From NCBI GenBank assembly GCA_018384835.1, contig JAHAYB010000096.1, forward strand, positions 1-5,512: a stretch of DNA of 5,512 bases, given 5' to 3'. The notes beneath the pieces were generated by a model. That model saw only the letters and a program-made list of their open reading frames with translations. It was not told the DNA's origin and ran no database searches. Both the position numbers and the translations under genes were made by a program. Positions 1 to 5,512 of the stretch are shown here, in pieces. The number at the start of each line of letters is the position of its first letter. Position 1 is the stretch's first letter. Source of the stretch: Comamonas sp. GTDB taxonomy: Bacteria; Pseudomonadota; Gammaproteobacteria; Burkholderiales; Burkholderiaceae_C.

Positions 1-1065
1 AAGACCTGAGTGAGCGCACCCAGGACTTACGGAGGTATCTTTGACTACGATGCCAAGTTTGAACGCCTGCGCACCGTCAACGCCTCTTTAGAAGACCCCA
101 GCGTCTGGAACGACCCCAAAAAAGCCCAGGAACTGAGCAAGGAAAAAAAACAGCTCGATGGCGTGGTGCTGAACCTGCAAAAACTCACTGCCGAACTGGC
201 CGACAACCTGGAGCTGTTCGCCATGAGCCGCGAAGAGGGCGACGAGGCCGGCCTGCTCACCATTGAGGAAGAAACCGCCAAGCTCAAGCCCCTGGTCGAG
301 CAAATGGAGTTTCGCCGCATGTTCAGCCAAGAGGCCGACCCGCTGAACTGCTTTGTCGATATCCAAGCAGGCGCGGGCGGCACTGAGGCTTGCGACTGGG
401 CGAGCATCTTGCTGCGCCAATACCTCAAATATGCCGAGCGCAAAGACTTCACCGCCAAGGTGGAAGAAGAAGCGCCCGGTGATGTCGCAGGTATCAAACA
501 CGCCACCATCAAAATTGAAGGTGAATATGCCTTTGGCCTGCTGCGCACCGAAACCGGCGTACACCGCCTGGTGCGCAAATCGCCCTTTGACAGCTCTGGC
601 GGGCGGCATACCAGCTTTGCCAGCGTGTTCGTCTATCCAGAAATTGATGACAGCTTTGAGCTGGACATTGACCCCTCCGACGTGCGCGTGGACACCTACC
701 GCGCCAGCGGCGCAGGTGGCCAGCACGTCAACCGTACCGATTCTGCCGTGCGCCTCACGCACATCCCCACCAACATCGTTGTGCAATGCCAGGACAGCCG
801 CAGCCAGCACAGCAACCGCGATGTGGCTTGGCAGCGCCTGCGCTCGCGCCTGTATGACTACGAAATGCGCAAGCGTATGCAGCAGCAGCAAGAGCTGGAA
901 GACAGCAAAACCGATGTCGGCTGGGGTCACCAGATTCGCAGCTACGTGCTGGACAACAGCCGCATCAAAGACCTGCGCACCAACGTCGAAGTCTCGGCCA
1001 CGCAAAAAGTGCTGGACGGCGATTTGGATGTATTTATTGAAGCCTCGCTCAAGCAAGGCGTTTAA
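1..1065 (+). CDS. prfB: Peptide chain release factor 2 (RF2), 5' end cut by window edge, +1 frameshifted
   Basis: RF2 recognises UGA and UAA in the ribosomal A site and triggers hydrolysis of peptidyl-tRNA. The sequence shows both diagnostic motifs. The stop-codon-reading tripeptide SPF is at 580-588 (in [14 protein letters not shown]), and the catalytic GGQ is at 715-723 (in [16 protein letters not shown]). The C-terminus, IEASLKQGV, matches the family. The gene is read in two frames. Positions 3-41 encode [13 protein letters not shown] and end at an in-frame TGA (42-44); after a +1 shift, reading continues from GAC at 43 (DYDAKFERL) to TAA at 1063-1065. A start at GTG 10 in the downstream frame would be an artefact. 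About 353 residues are visible. By alignment to remembered E. coli RF2 (365 aa), about 12 N-terminal residues lie left of the window. RF2 should also need GGQ-glutamine methylation by PrmC (family knowledge). pepN follows 15 nt downstream, a spacing compatible with co-transcription. Confidence 0.97.
31..45 (+). promoter_or_regulatory. prfB: prfB programmed +1 frameshift site (autoregulatory)
   Basis: The sequence reads GGAGG TAT CTT TGA C. A Shine-Dalgarno-like GGAGG (31-35) is placed three bases before the slippery CTT (39-41), which is followed by an in-frame TGA (42-44) and then C (45). This is the known layout of the RF2 recoding site: internal pairing of GGAGG with 16S rRNA, slippage of peptidyl-tRNA-Leu from CUU to UUU, and a weak UGA-C stop. 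When RF2 is scarce, termination at the UGA is slow and ribosomes shift to make RF2, giving negative feedback. The two frames on either side are both RF2-like, which supports a real site rather than a sequencing error. Confidence 0.95.
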
Positions 1066-1080
1066 GCGAAGAGAGCCTAT

Positions 1081-3825
1081 ATGCAGCAAGCAGCAGCCAC
1101 AGCCAAGGCCGCTATCCAGCGCCTGGACTACCACGCCCCGGCCTACTGGATTGATACGGTAGAGCTGACCTTTGACCTAGACCCGGCCAAAACCCGCGTC
1201 CTGAACAAGATGCGCCTGCGCCGCAACCCCGATGTCCCCGCCCAGGCGCTGCGTCTGGATGGCGAGGGCTTGAACCTGGCGCGGGTGCTGGTCAACGGCA
1301 GCGGCACCTCATTCAAACTCGAAGGCGAGCAACTGGTGCTAGAAAACCTGCCCGAGGGCAGCGAACCCTTCGATTTGGAAATTTTCACCACCTGCGCCCC
1401 CGAGAAGAACACCGCCCTATCGGGCCTGTACGTCAGCCAGAACACCTTCTTCACCCAGTGCGAGGCCGAGGGCTTTCGCCGCATCACCTACTTCCTAGAC
1501 CGCCCTGATGTCATGGCCAGCTACAGCGTGTTGCTACGCGCTGACAAGGCCGCCTACCCCGTGCTGCTGTCCAACGGCAACCTGGTAGAAAGCGGGGATT
1601 TGGAAGATGGCCGCCACTTTGCCCGCTGGGTGGACCCGCACAAAAAGCCCAGCTACCTCTTCGCCCTGGTGGCGGGCAAGCTGGTGGCGCGTGAGCAAAA
1701 AATCACCAGTCGCGCCGGTAAAGAGCATTTGTTGCAAGTCTGGGTGCGCCCCGGCGACTTGGGCAAAACCGAGTACGCCATGCGCTCCCTGATGCACTCC
1801 ATCGCCTGGGATGAGGCGCGTTTTGGCCTCAGCCTGGATTTGGAACGCTTCATGATTGTCGCCACCAGCGACTTCAATATGGGCGCAATGGAAAACAAGG
1901 GTTTGAACATCTTCAACACCCGCTATGTGCTGGCGAACCCAGCCACCGCCACCGATGCCGACTTTGCCAATGTGGAGTCGGTGGTGGGTCACGAGTACTT
2001 CCATAACTGGACGGGCAACCGCATCACCTGCCGCGACTGGTTCCAGCTCTCGCTCAAAGAGGGGCTGACGGTGTTTCGCGACCAGGAGTTTTCCATGGAC
2101 ATGGCGGGCAGCCCCTCAGCGCGTGCCGTTAAACGCATTGAGGATGTGCGCCTGCTGCGTACCGTGCAGTTCGCTGAGGATGCAGGCCCTATGGCCCACC
2201 CCGTGCGCCCCGATAGCTATGTGGAAATCAACAACTTCTACACCGTCACCATCTACGAAAAAGGCGCGGAAGTGGTGCGTATGCAGCACAACCTGGTCGG
2301 GCGCGAAGGTTTTGCGCAGGGCATCAAGCTGTACTTTGAGCGCTTTGATGGCCAAGCCGTCACCTGCGACGATTTTGTGCAGTGCATGGCCGATGCCAAT
2401 CCGCAAAGCCCGCTAGCGCAGCACCTGGAAGCCTTCAAACGCTGGTATAGCCAAGCCGGTACGCCGCGCCTGGCCGCCAGCGGGGTGTATGACGCTGCTG
2501 CGCAGACCTACACCCTCACTCTGCGCCAAAGCTGCCCGGCCACCCCTGGGCAGGCCGAGAAGCAGCCCTTCGTCATCCCTGTCACCCTGGGCTTGCTGGA
2601 TGCCCAAGGCGCAGCGCTGCCCCTACATTTAGATGGCCAAGACTGCGGCACTGAGCACACCCTGGTACTGACCGAGGCCGAACAAAGCTGGGTATTCAGC
2701 CAAGTGGGCAGCGCCCCCGTGCCCTCACTGCTGCGCAACTTTAGCGCCCCCGTCCTGCTCAATGATGGTTTGACCGAGGCCGAGCTGCTCATCCAGCTAG
2801 CGCACGATGGCAACGCCTTCAACCGCTGGGAAGCGGGTCAGCGCCTGCTGCTGGGCTGCGCCCTGCAAGCCTTGGCGGGCACAGATGTCAATAGCGCACA
2901 TCCGCTGCCCGAAAGCGTCTTGCAAGCCCTGCGTGCCGTACTGCATAACGCTGGCTTGGATGCCGCCTTCAAAGAGCTGGTGCTGCATCTGCCCTCAGAA
3001 ACCTACATCGCAGAAAAGTTGGTGGAGCAAGGGCAGGCGGTGGACCCCCAACGCATCCACGCCGGGCGCGAGGCCATGCGCCTGCAACTGGCGCTGCAAC
3101 TGCAAGCCGACTGGCAGCAAGCCTATGAAAGCTGCGCAGACACCGGCGCTTACCAGCCTGACCCGGTGAGCGCAGGCCGCCGCGCCTTGGCGGGCATGGC
3201 CTTATCCATGCTCTGCCTGGCAGCGCAGGCCGAGGGCGATAGCGTTTGGCCGGGCAAGGCCTACCGGCGCTTCAAAACAGCGGGCAATTTGACTGACCGC
3301 ATCAGCGCCTTGAACGCCCTGCTGCACAGCCGCAGCCCGTTGGCCGAACCAGCGCTAGAGCGCTTCTACCAAATCGCCAAGAGCGAAGCGCTGGTGCTGG
3401 ACAAATGGTTTGCCCTGCAAGCCCTGCGCCCAGACCACCAGGGTGATGTGCTGCCCGCCGTCAAAGCCCTGATGAAGCACCCTGACTTTCTGCTTAAAAA
3501 CCCCAATCGTGCGCGTAGCCTGGTCTTCAGCCTGTGCAGCGCTAACCCCGGAGCATTGCACCGCGCTGATGGTGCGGGCTACGCCTTTTGGAGTGAACAG
3601 GTGCAGGCGCTGGATGCCATCAACCCACAAATTGCCGCCCGCCTGGCACGAGCGCTAGACCGCTGGCAAACCCTGGCAGAGCCTTATCGCAGCGCCGCCC
3701 AGCAAGCTTTGCAACTGGTGGCCGCCAACGACAAGCTCTCCGCCGATGTGCGCGAAGTATTGCAACACGCCCTGGCAAGCGCCCAAGAGCAAGAGGCCAG
3801 CACCGCCGCACCCAGCGATATGTGA
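1081..3825 (+). CDS. pepN: Aminopeptidase N (M1 zinc metallopeptidase)
   Basis: This is a cytosolic enzyme that removes N-terminal residues from peptides in the late steps of protein turnover. The M1 signature is complete. The exopeptidase motif GAMEN is at residues 268-272 (1882-1896), preceded by Met267, which matches the S1-site methionine of E. coli PepN. The zinc site HEYFH is at residues 304-308 (1990-2004), with the third ligand Glu327 exactly 18 residues further on. The transition-state tyrosine is Tyr392 in [11 protein letters not shown], and Glu128 in QCEAEGFR matches the substrate-binding glutamate. The N-terminal beta domain, catalytic domain, small beta domain and large helical C-domain follow in order, by alignment to remembered E. 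coli PepN (870 aa). At 914 aa it is somewhat long, with a four-residue insertion after DQEFSMDM and a polar tail ([13 protein letters not shown]). AAGAGAG at 1069-1075, five bases before the ATG, is a plausible ribosome binding site. No signal peptide is visible. Confidence 0.97.
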   Translation: MQQAAATAKAAIQRLDYHAPAYWIDTVELTFDLDPAKTRVLNKMRLRRNPDVPAQALRLDGEGLNLARVLVNGSGTSFKLEGEQLVLENLPEGSEPFDLEIFTTCAPEKNTALSGLYVSQNTFFTQCEAEGFRRITYFLDRPDVMASYSVLLRADKAAYPVLLSNGNLVESGDLEDGRHFARWVDPHKKPSYLFALVAGKLVAREQKITSRAGKEHLLQVWVRPGDLGKTEYAMRSLMHSIAWDEARFGLSLDLERFMIVATSDFNMGAMENKGLNIFNTRYVLANPATATDADFANVESVVGHEYFHNWTGNRITCRDWFQLSLKEGLTVFRDQEFSMDMAGSPSARAVKRIEDVRLLRTVQFAEDAGPMAHPVRPDSYVEINNFYTVTIYEKGAEVVRMQHNLVGREGFAQGIKLYFERFDGQAVTCDDFVQCMADANPQSPLAQHLEAFKRWYSQAGTPRLAASGVYDAAAQTYTLTLRQSCPATPGQAEKQPFVIPVTLGLLDAQGAALPLHLDGQDCGTEHTLVLTEAEQSWVFSQVGSAPVPSLLRNFSAPVLLNDGLTEAELLIQLAHDGNAFNRWEAGQRLLLGCALQALAGTDVNSAHPLPESVLQALRAVLHNAGLDAAFKELVLHLPSETYIAEKLVEQGQAVDPQRIHAGREAMRLQLALQLQADWQQAYESCADTGAYQPDPVSAGRRALAGMALSMLCLAAQAEGDSVWPGKAYRRFKTAGNLTDRISALNALLHSRSPLAEPALERFYQIAKSEALVLDKWFALQALRPDHQGDVLPAVKALMKHPDFLLKNPNRARSLVFSLCSANPGALHRADGAGYAFWSEQVQALDAINPQIAARLARALDRWQTLAEPYRSAAQQALQLVAANDKLSADVREVLQHALASAQEQEASTAAPSDM

Positions 3826-3863
3826 AGAACCATCTTAAAAAGACCTCAAGAAAGACCCCTACC

Positions 3864-4901
3864 ATGACCCGTCGTGACAGCCTCCGCCGTGACAGCTTGA
3901 CCCGCTACCTGGTTGAAAAGCAGCATGTCGATGGCCACATCCCCCCCCAACTGCGCCTGCTGATTGAAATCGTCGCCCGTGCCTGCAAACGCATCAGCTT
4001 TGCCGTCAACAAAGGCGCGTTGGGCGAAATCATGGGCAACGCTGGCAGCGAAAACGTGCAAGGCGAAGCCCAGAAAAAACTCGACATCATCGCCAACGAA
4101 ACCCTGATTGAAGCCAACGAATGGGGTGGCCATCTGGCAGCCATGGCCAGCGAAGAGATGGAAACCATCTACGTCGTGCCCAACCGCTACCCCCAGGGCG
4201 AATACCTGCTGCTGTTTGACCCACTGGACGGTTCTAGCAACATTGATGTCAACGTCAGCATTGGCACCATCTTCAGCGTGCTAAAAAAGCCCGAAGGCCA
4301 CCCCGGCGTGGACCAAAGCGACTTCCTGCAAGCAGGTTGCCAGCAAGTGGCGGCGGGCTATTGCATCTATGGCCCACAAACCACCCTGGTGCTGACCGTG
4401 GGCGATGGCGTAGCCATGTTCACCCTCGACCGCGAGCAAGGCTCCTTCATCCTCACCGAAGAAAACGTGCGCATCCCAGAGGACACTAAGGAATTTGCCA
4501 TCAACATGAGCAATATGCGCCACTGGGAAGCCCCCATGCAGCGCTACATTGAAGAATGCCTGCAAGGCGAGGAAGGTGTACGCGGCAAAAACTTCAACAT
4601 GCGCTGGATTGCCAGCATGGTCTCCGACGTACACCGCATCATGACCCGAGGCGGCATCTTTATGTACCCCTGGGACAAACGCGAACCTAACAAACCCGGC
4701 AAGCTGCGCCTGCTCTACGAAGCCAACCCCATGGGCTGGTTGATTGAGCAAGCCGGCGGCGCAGCCACCAACGCCCGCCAGCGCATTCTGGACATCCAGC
4801 CCCAAGCCCTGCACGAGCGCGTTAGCGTGGTGCTAGGCTCTAAAAACGAAGTGGAGCAAGTCACCCGCTACCACCTGGAAGCCGACCAGGCCAAGGCATA
4901 G
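3864..4901 (+). CDS. fbp: Fructose-1,6-bisphosphatase class 1
   Basis: The enzyme hydrolyses fructose 1,6-bisphosphate to fructose 6-phosphate and phosphate, a committed step of gluconeogenesis (and of the Calvin cycle where present). It is a Mg2+-dependent cytosolic enzyme. Counting from ATG 3864, the metal ligands are visible as Glu97-Glu98 (in MASEEME) and Asp119/Asp122 (in [14 protein letters not shown]). The class 1 active-site signature [13 protein letters not shown] is at 4698-4736, with metal-binding Glu286. The product is 345 aa, close to the roughly 335 aa usual for the family. The frame also opens at GTG 3822, overlapping the pepN stop by four bases (GTGA). I prefer ATG 3864 because homologues start close to the SLTRYLVE block, a weak AAGAAAG lies nine bases upstream (3848-3854), and the GTG has no Shine-Dalgarno sequence in range. 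The leading [10 protein letters not shown] is a short tandem duplication. The pepN-to-ATG gap is 38 nt, so co-transcription is likely. Confidence 0.96.
   Translation: MTRRDSLRRDSLTRYLVEKQHVDGHIPPQLRLLIEIVARACKRISFAVNKGALGEIMGNAGSENVQGEAQKKLDIIANETLIEANEWGGHLAAMASEEMETIYVVPNRYPQGEYLLLFDPLDGSSNIDVNVSIGTIFSVLKKPEGHPGVDQSDFLQAGCQQVAAGYCIYGPQTTLVLTVGDGVAMFTLDREQGSFILTEENVRIPEDTKEFAINMSNMRHWEAPMQRYIEECLQGEEGVRGKNFNMRWIASMVSDVHRIMTRGGIFMYPWDKREPNKPGKLRLLYEANPMGWLIEQAGGAATNARQRILDIQPQALHERVSVVLGSKNEVEQVTRYHLEADQAKA
3870..3899 (+). repeat. Tandem 15-nt duplication at the fbp N-terminus (RRDSL x2)
   Basis: Bases 3870-3884 and 3885-3899 both encode RRDSL and agree at 12 of 15 positions. The differences are at bases 3, 13 and 15 of the unit, and all are synonymous. 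The repeat lies directly before the conserved SLTRYLVE start of the enzyme core. It reads as an in-frame duplication that lengthened the N-terminus by five residues and then diverged silently. Confidence 0.7.
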
Positions 4902-4909
4902 CCATAAAA

Positions 4910-4935
4910 AAAGACGCGCTATAATCCACGTCTTT
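4910..4935 (+). promoter_or_regulatory. tRNA-Thr promoter: perfect -10 inside a small inverted repeat
   Basis: A perfect -10 hexamer TATAAT occupies 4920-4925, so transcription would start near 4932, only about five bases before the mature tRNA end at 4937. No convincing -35 hexamer lies 16-18 bases upstream; that stretch overlaps the fbp stop codon and starts the A-run at 4906-4912. The -10 lies in the 12-base loop between AAAGACG (4910-4916) and CGTCTTT (4929-4935). Read as RNA from fbp, this gives a 7-bp hairpin not followed by a U-run, so a terminator role is doubtful. Confidence 0.7.
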
Positions 4936-4936
4936 C

Positions 4937-5012
4937 GCCGGTGTAGCTCAGTTGGTAGAGCAGCTCATTCGTAATGAGAAGGTTGCGTGTTCGATTCATG
5001 TCTCCGGCACCA
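4937..5012 (+). tRNA. tRNA-Thr, anticodon CGT
   Basis: This is a 76-base cloverleaf with encoded CCA. The acceptor arms are 4937-4943 and 5002-5008, the D stem is GCTC/GAGC (4946-4949/4958-4961), and the anticodon loop TTCGTAA (4968-4974) carries CGT at 4970-4972. The T loop TTCGATT is at 4990-4996, the discriminator is A5009, and CCA is at 5010-5012. It reads the threonine codon ACG. G1-C72, C2-G71 and anticodon G35/U36 are the known threonyl-tRNA synthetase identity elements, and all are present. Irregularities are a T.T mismatch at acceptor pair 6:67, G.A at 27:43, and two G.T wobbles in the T stem. Its own -10 box and a strong terminator support an active, monocistronic gene. Confidence 0.96.
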
Positions 5013-5028
5013 ATAAAATCAACGACTT

Positions 5029-5057
5029 AGGCCAGTTTTTCGGAACTGGCCTTTTTT
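5029..5057 (+). terminator. Intrinsic (rho-independent) terminator of tRNA-Thr
   Basis: A perfect 9-bp stem, AGGCCAGTT (5029-5037) with AACTGGCCT (5044-5052), is followed by a six-T run (5052-5057, its first T shared with the stem) and then GTTT. The six-base loop TTTCGG can close further with a T.G pair around a TTCG tetraloop. It begins 16 bases after the tRNA CCA end, as expected for the tRNA transcript. Confidence 0.93.
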
Positions 5058-5068
5058 GTTTCTGTCTC

Positions 5069-5090
5069 GATGTAAGGGCGGATGTAAGGG
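5069..5090 (+). repeat. Direct repeat GATGTAAGGG x2, 12-base period
   Basis: GATGTAAGGG occurs at 5069-5078 and again at 5081-5090, with two bases (CG) between. The pair starts 12 bases after the tRNA terminator T-run. Twelve-base phasing places the copies roughly one helical turn apart, as for protein-binding sites. The core TGTAA recurs in the palindrome at 5170-5192, and GGTGTAAAGG appears on the minus strand at 5461-5470. No function is proved. Confidence 0.8.
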
Positions 5091-5169
5091 AATTTTTAGC
5101 GGCTTGCCCTTTGTGGCGCTGATTGCTTGCACCAACCAGGGCGCATGAATAGCCATCCAGGGCGAAGAG

Positions 5170-5192
5170 GTTTACAGATTTTTCCTGTAAAC
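5170..5192. repeat. Perfect 8+8 inverted repeat GTTTACAG / CTGTAAAC
   Basis: GTTTACAG (5170-5177) is exactly mirrored by CTGTAAAC (5185-5192) across a seven-base AT-rich spacer (ATTTTTC). The form suits a dimeric DNA-binding protein or a small hairpin. The arms share the TGTAA core with the direct repeats at 5069-5090. There is no clean T-run on either side, so it is not a standard terminator. Confidence 0.8.
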
Positions 5193-5267
5193 GATGGCGC
5201 GGCATTGCGTACCAGCATGGGCATGGCTAACTGCTGCTGTAGCGGTGCAGGGTGTCAGTTGAATTGA

Positions 5268-5291
5268 TACCCCTTGGCGTGGCTGGGGTGT
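5268..5291 (+). repeat. 24-nt structured repeat, copy 1
   Basis: This unit starts TACCCC and ends GGGGTGT, and matches copy 2 (5325-5348) at 23 of 24 bases (T5274 against C5331). The ends can pair with each other (TACCCC with GGGGTG, including one T.G wobble) around an 11-base loop containing GGCGTGGC, so each copy is itself a small hairpin. The two copies are 57 bases apart, start to start. Confidence 0.85.
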
Positions 5292-5299
5292 CGGCTTTC

Positions 5300-5324
5300 C
5301 AATTCCGCACTGAGTGCGGAGTTG
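5300..5324. repeat. 11-bp hairpin with 3-base loop between the 24-nt repeats
   Basis: The left arm at 5300-5310 (CAATTCCGCAC) pairs along its full length with 5314-5324 (GTGCGGAGTTG) around the loop TGA. The only non-Watson-Crick pair is T5303.G5321. It abuts copy 2 of the 24-base repeat with no gap and lies eight bases after copy 1. There is no following T-run, so it looks like part of the repeat element rather than a terminator. Confidence 0.85.
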
Positions 5325-5348
5325 TACCCCCTGGCGTGGCTGGGGTGT
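5325..5348 (+). repeat. 24-nt structured repeat, copy 2, with a degenerate third copy downstream
   Basis: This copy is identical to 5268-5291 except at one base. A weaker third version follows at about 5360-5378 (ACCCCCTTGGG...GGTGGG), and the sequence leading into it (GGTGTGAGTTGAGTT, 5344-5358) resembles that leading into copy 1 (GGTGTCAGTTGAATT, 5251-5265). The unit is therefore larger than 24 bases and was duplicated with later decay. Spacing is irregular, unlike a CRISPR array. Confidence 0.8.
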
Positions 5349-5383
5349 GAGTTGAGTTCACCCCCTTGGGTCGGTGGGCAGTG

Positions 5384-5412
5384 GACACGGTCGTAAAGTT
5401 CTTACGGCTGTC
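5384..5412. repeat. Imperfect hairpin, GACA...TGTC outer and GTCGTAA/TTACGGC inner arms
   Basis: GTCGTAA (5390-5396) pairs with TTACGGC (5402-5408), with one T.G wobble, around the loop AGTTC. GACA (5384-5387) then pairs with TGTC (5409-5412), leaving two bases (CG) bulged on the left. The inner CGTAA/TTACG resembles the TGTAA theme of the region. No T-run follows on either strand. Confidence 0.6.
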
Positions 5413-5424
5413 AGGGGGAAAAGG

Positions 5425-5450
5425 AGGGGCAGAAAATTTCTGACACCCCT
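5425..5450. repeat. Bipartite palindrome AGGGG-CAGAAA / TTTCTG-ACA-CCCCT
   Basis: CAGAAA (5430-5435) and TTTCTG (5437-5442) flank a single central base. The outer arms AGGGG (5425-5429) and CCCCT (5446-5450) also pair, with three bases (ACA) unpaired on the right side. It lies 13 bases beyond the stop of the minus-strand frame ending at 5464, the expected place for that gene's terminator. The downstream T-run on the minus strand is only four bases, so a terminator role is possible but weak. Confidence 0.55.
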
Positions 5451-5463
5451 AGCTGCAAAACCT

Positions 5464-5512
5464 TTACACCTTGCCAGCCAGGCGAAGGCTTGCGCGTAGC
5501 ATTTCATTGATG
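5464..5512 (-). CDS. Possible C-terminal end of a convergent gene running off the right edge, unknown function
   Basis: On the minus strand an open frame enters from the right edge and ends at TAA (5466-5464). Its visible residues are INEMLRASLRLAGKV. I do not recognise the family from these 15 residues. Support is limited to an open frame of protein-like composition, ending just before a repeat-rich region with a weak terminator-like palindrome at 5425-5450. The fragment is short enough to be open by chance. If real, it is transcribed towards the tRNA gene. Confidence 0.35.
   Translation of the reverse strand, partial: INEMLRASLRLAGKV

Larger units (their letters stand above)
5058..5463. 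other. Gene-free, repeat-rich intergenic region
   Basis: About 400 bases lie between the tRNA terminator and a minus-strand frame at the right edge. I see no plausible gene here. The longest ATG-started frame (minus strand, 5205 back to 4996) runs through the terminator and into the 3' end of the tRNA and has no ribosome binding site. The region instead contains a tandem decamer, an 8+8 palindrome, two near-identical 24-base repeats around a strong hairpin, and two more palindromic hairpins, each listed separately. Base composition is visibly less codon-like than in the genes to the left. Confidence 0.8.

Noticed and set aside
10..45. GTG at position 10 as the true prfB start
   Set aside because: The zero frame through 3-41 encodes the conserved RF2 residues [13 protein letters not shown], and the canonical frameshift signal joins the two frames.
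88..1134. 348-codon minus-strand open frame opposite prfB
   Set aside because: It lies entirely antisense to a clearly conserved gene, its translation resembles no family I know, and it runs past the pepN start. It is a by-product of GC-rich codon bias.
353..1162. 269-codon plus-strand frame overlapping prfB and the pepN start
   Set aside because: It is an out-of-frame reading of prfB with a low-complexity Ala/Ser/Thr/Cys composition and no recognisable motif.
4281..4814. 177-codon minus-strand frame opposite fbp
   Set aside because: It is antisense to the conserved Fbp core, with no start context or motif. It is a shadow frame.
4910..4935. Intrinsic terminator of the fbp transcript
   Set aside because: The 7-bp stem has a 12-base loop and no U-run after it, and its loop contains the tRNA -10 box.
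4996..5205. 69-codon minus-strand frame downstream of the tRNA
   Set aside because: It passes through the intrinsic terminator and the tRNA 3' end, has no ribosome binding site before its ATG, and has no recognisable motif.
5268..5378. CRISPR array
   Set aside because: There are only two good copies, the third is degenerate and off-period, the 'spacer' is a perfect hairpin rather than unique sequence, and no cas gene is visible.

Overview
The window looks like ordinary chromosomal housekeeping sequence from a betaproteobacterium, most likely in or near the Comamonadaceae (Burkholderiales). This rests on recalled similarity of the class I Fbp and RF2 proteins, the strong C/G bias at third codon positions, and a proteobacterial-type tRNA with an encoded CCA end. 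No database search was run. I found no clear new multi-gene system. The unusual content is in non-coding DNA and in recoding.

The left part (1-4901) is a tight plus-strand run of three genes. prfB (peptide chain release factor 2) is cut by the left edge, and its autoregulatory +1 frameshift site lies at 31-45. After a 15-nt gap comes pepN (M1 aminopeptidase N, 914 aa). After a further 38 nt comes fbp (class I fructose-1,6-bisphosphatase, 345 aa from the preferred ATG). The spacing suggests co-transcription, but the three functions (translation termination, peptide turnover, gluconeogenesis) are not one pathway.

The middle (4902-5057) is a compact tRNA unit. A perfect TATAAT box sits in the loop of a small inverted repeat just after fbp. 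It is followed by tRNA-Thr(CGT) at 4937-5012 and a strong intrinsic terminator at 5029-5057.

The right part (5058-5463) has no convincing gene but is dense with repeats. It holds a tandem GATGTAAGGG pair just after the tRNA terminator, an 8+8 palindrome, and two 23/24-identical 24-nt repeats separated by an 11-bp hairpin. Two more palindromic hairpins follow, and an inverted GGGTGTCAG pair encloses about 200 bp of this. At the right edge, a minus-strand frame ending at 5464 may be the C-terminus of a convergent gene. A structured intergenic repeat element, or the edge of a tRNA-targeted insertion, are the two ideas most worth checking.
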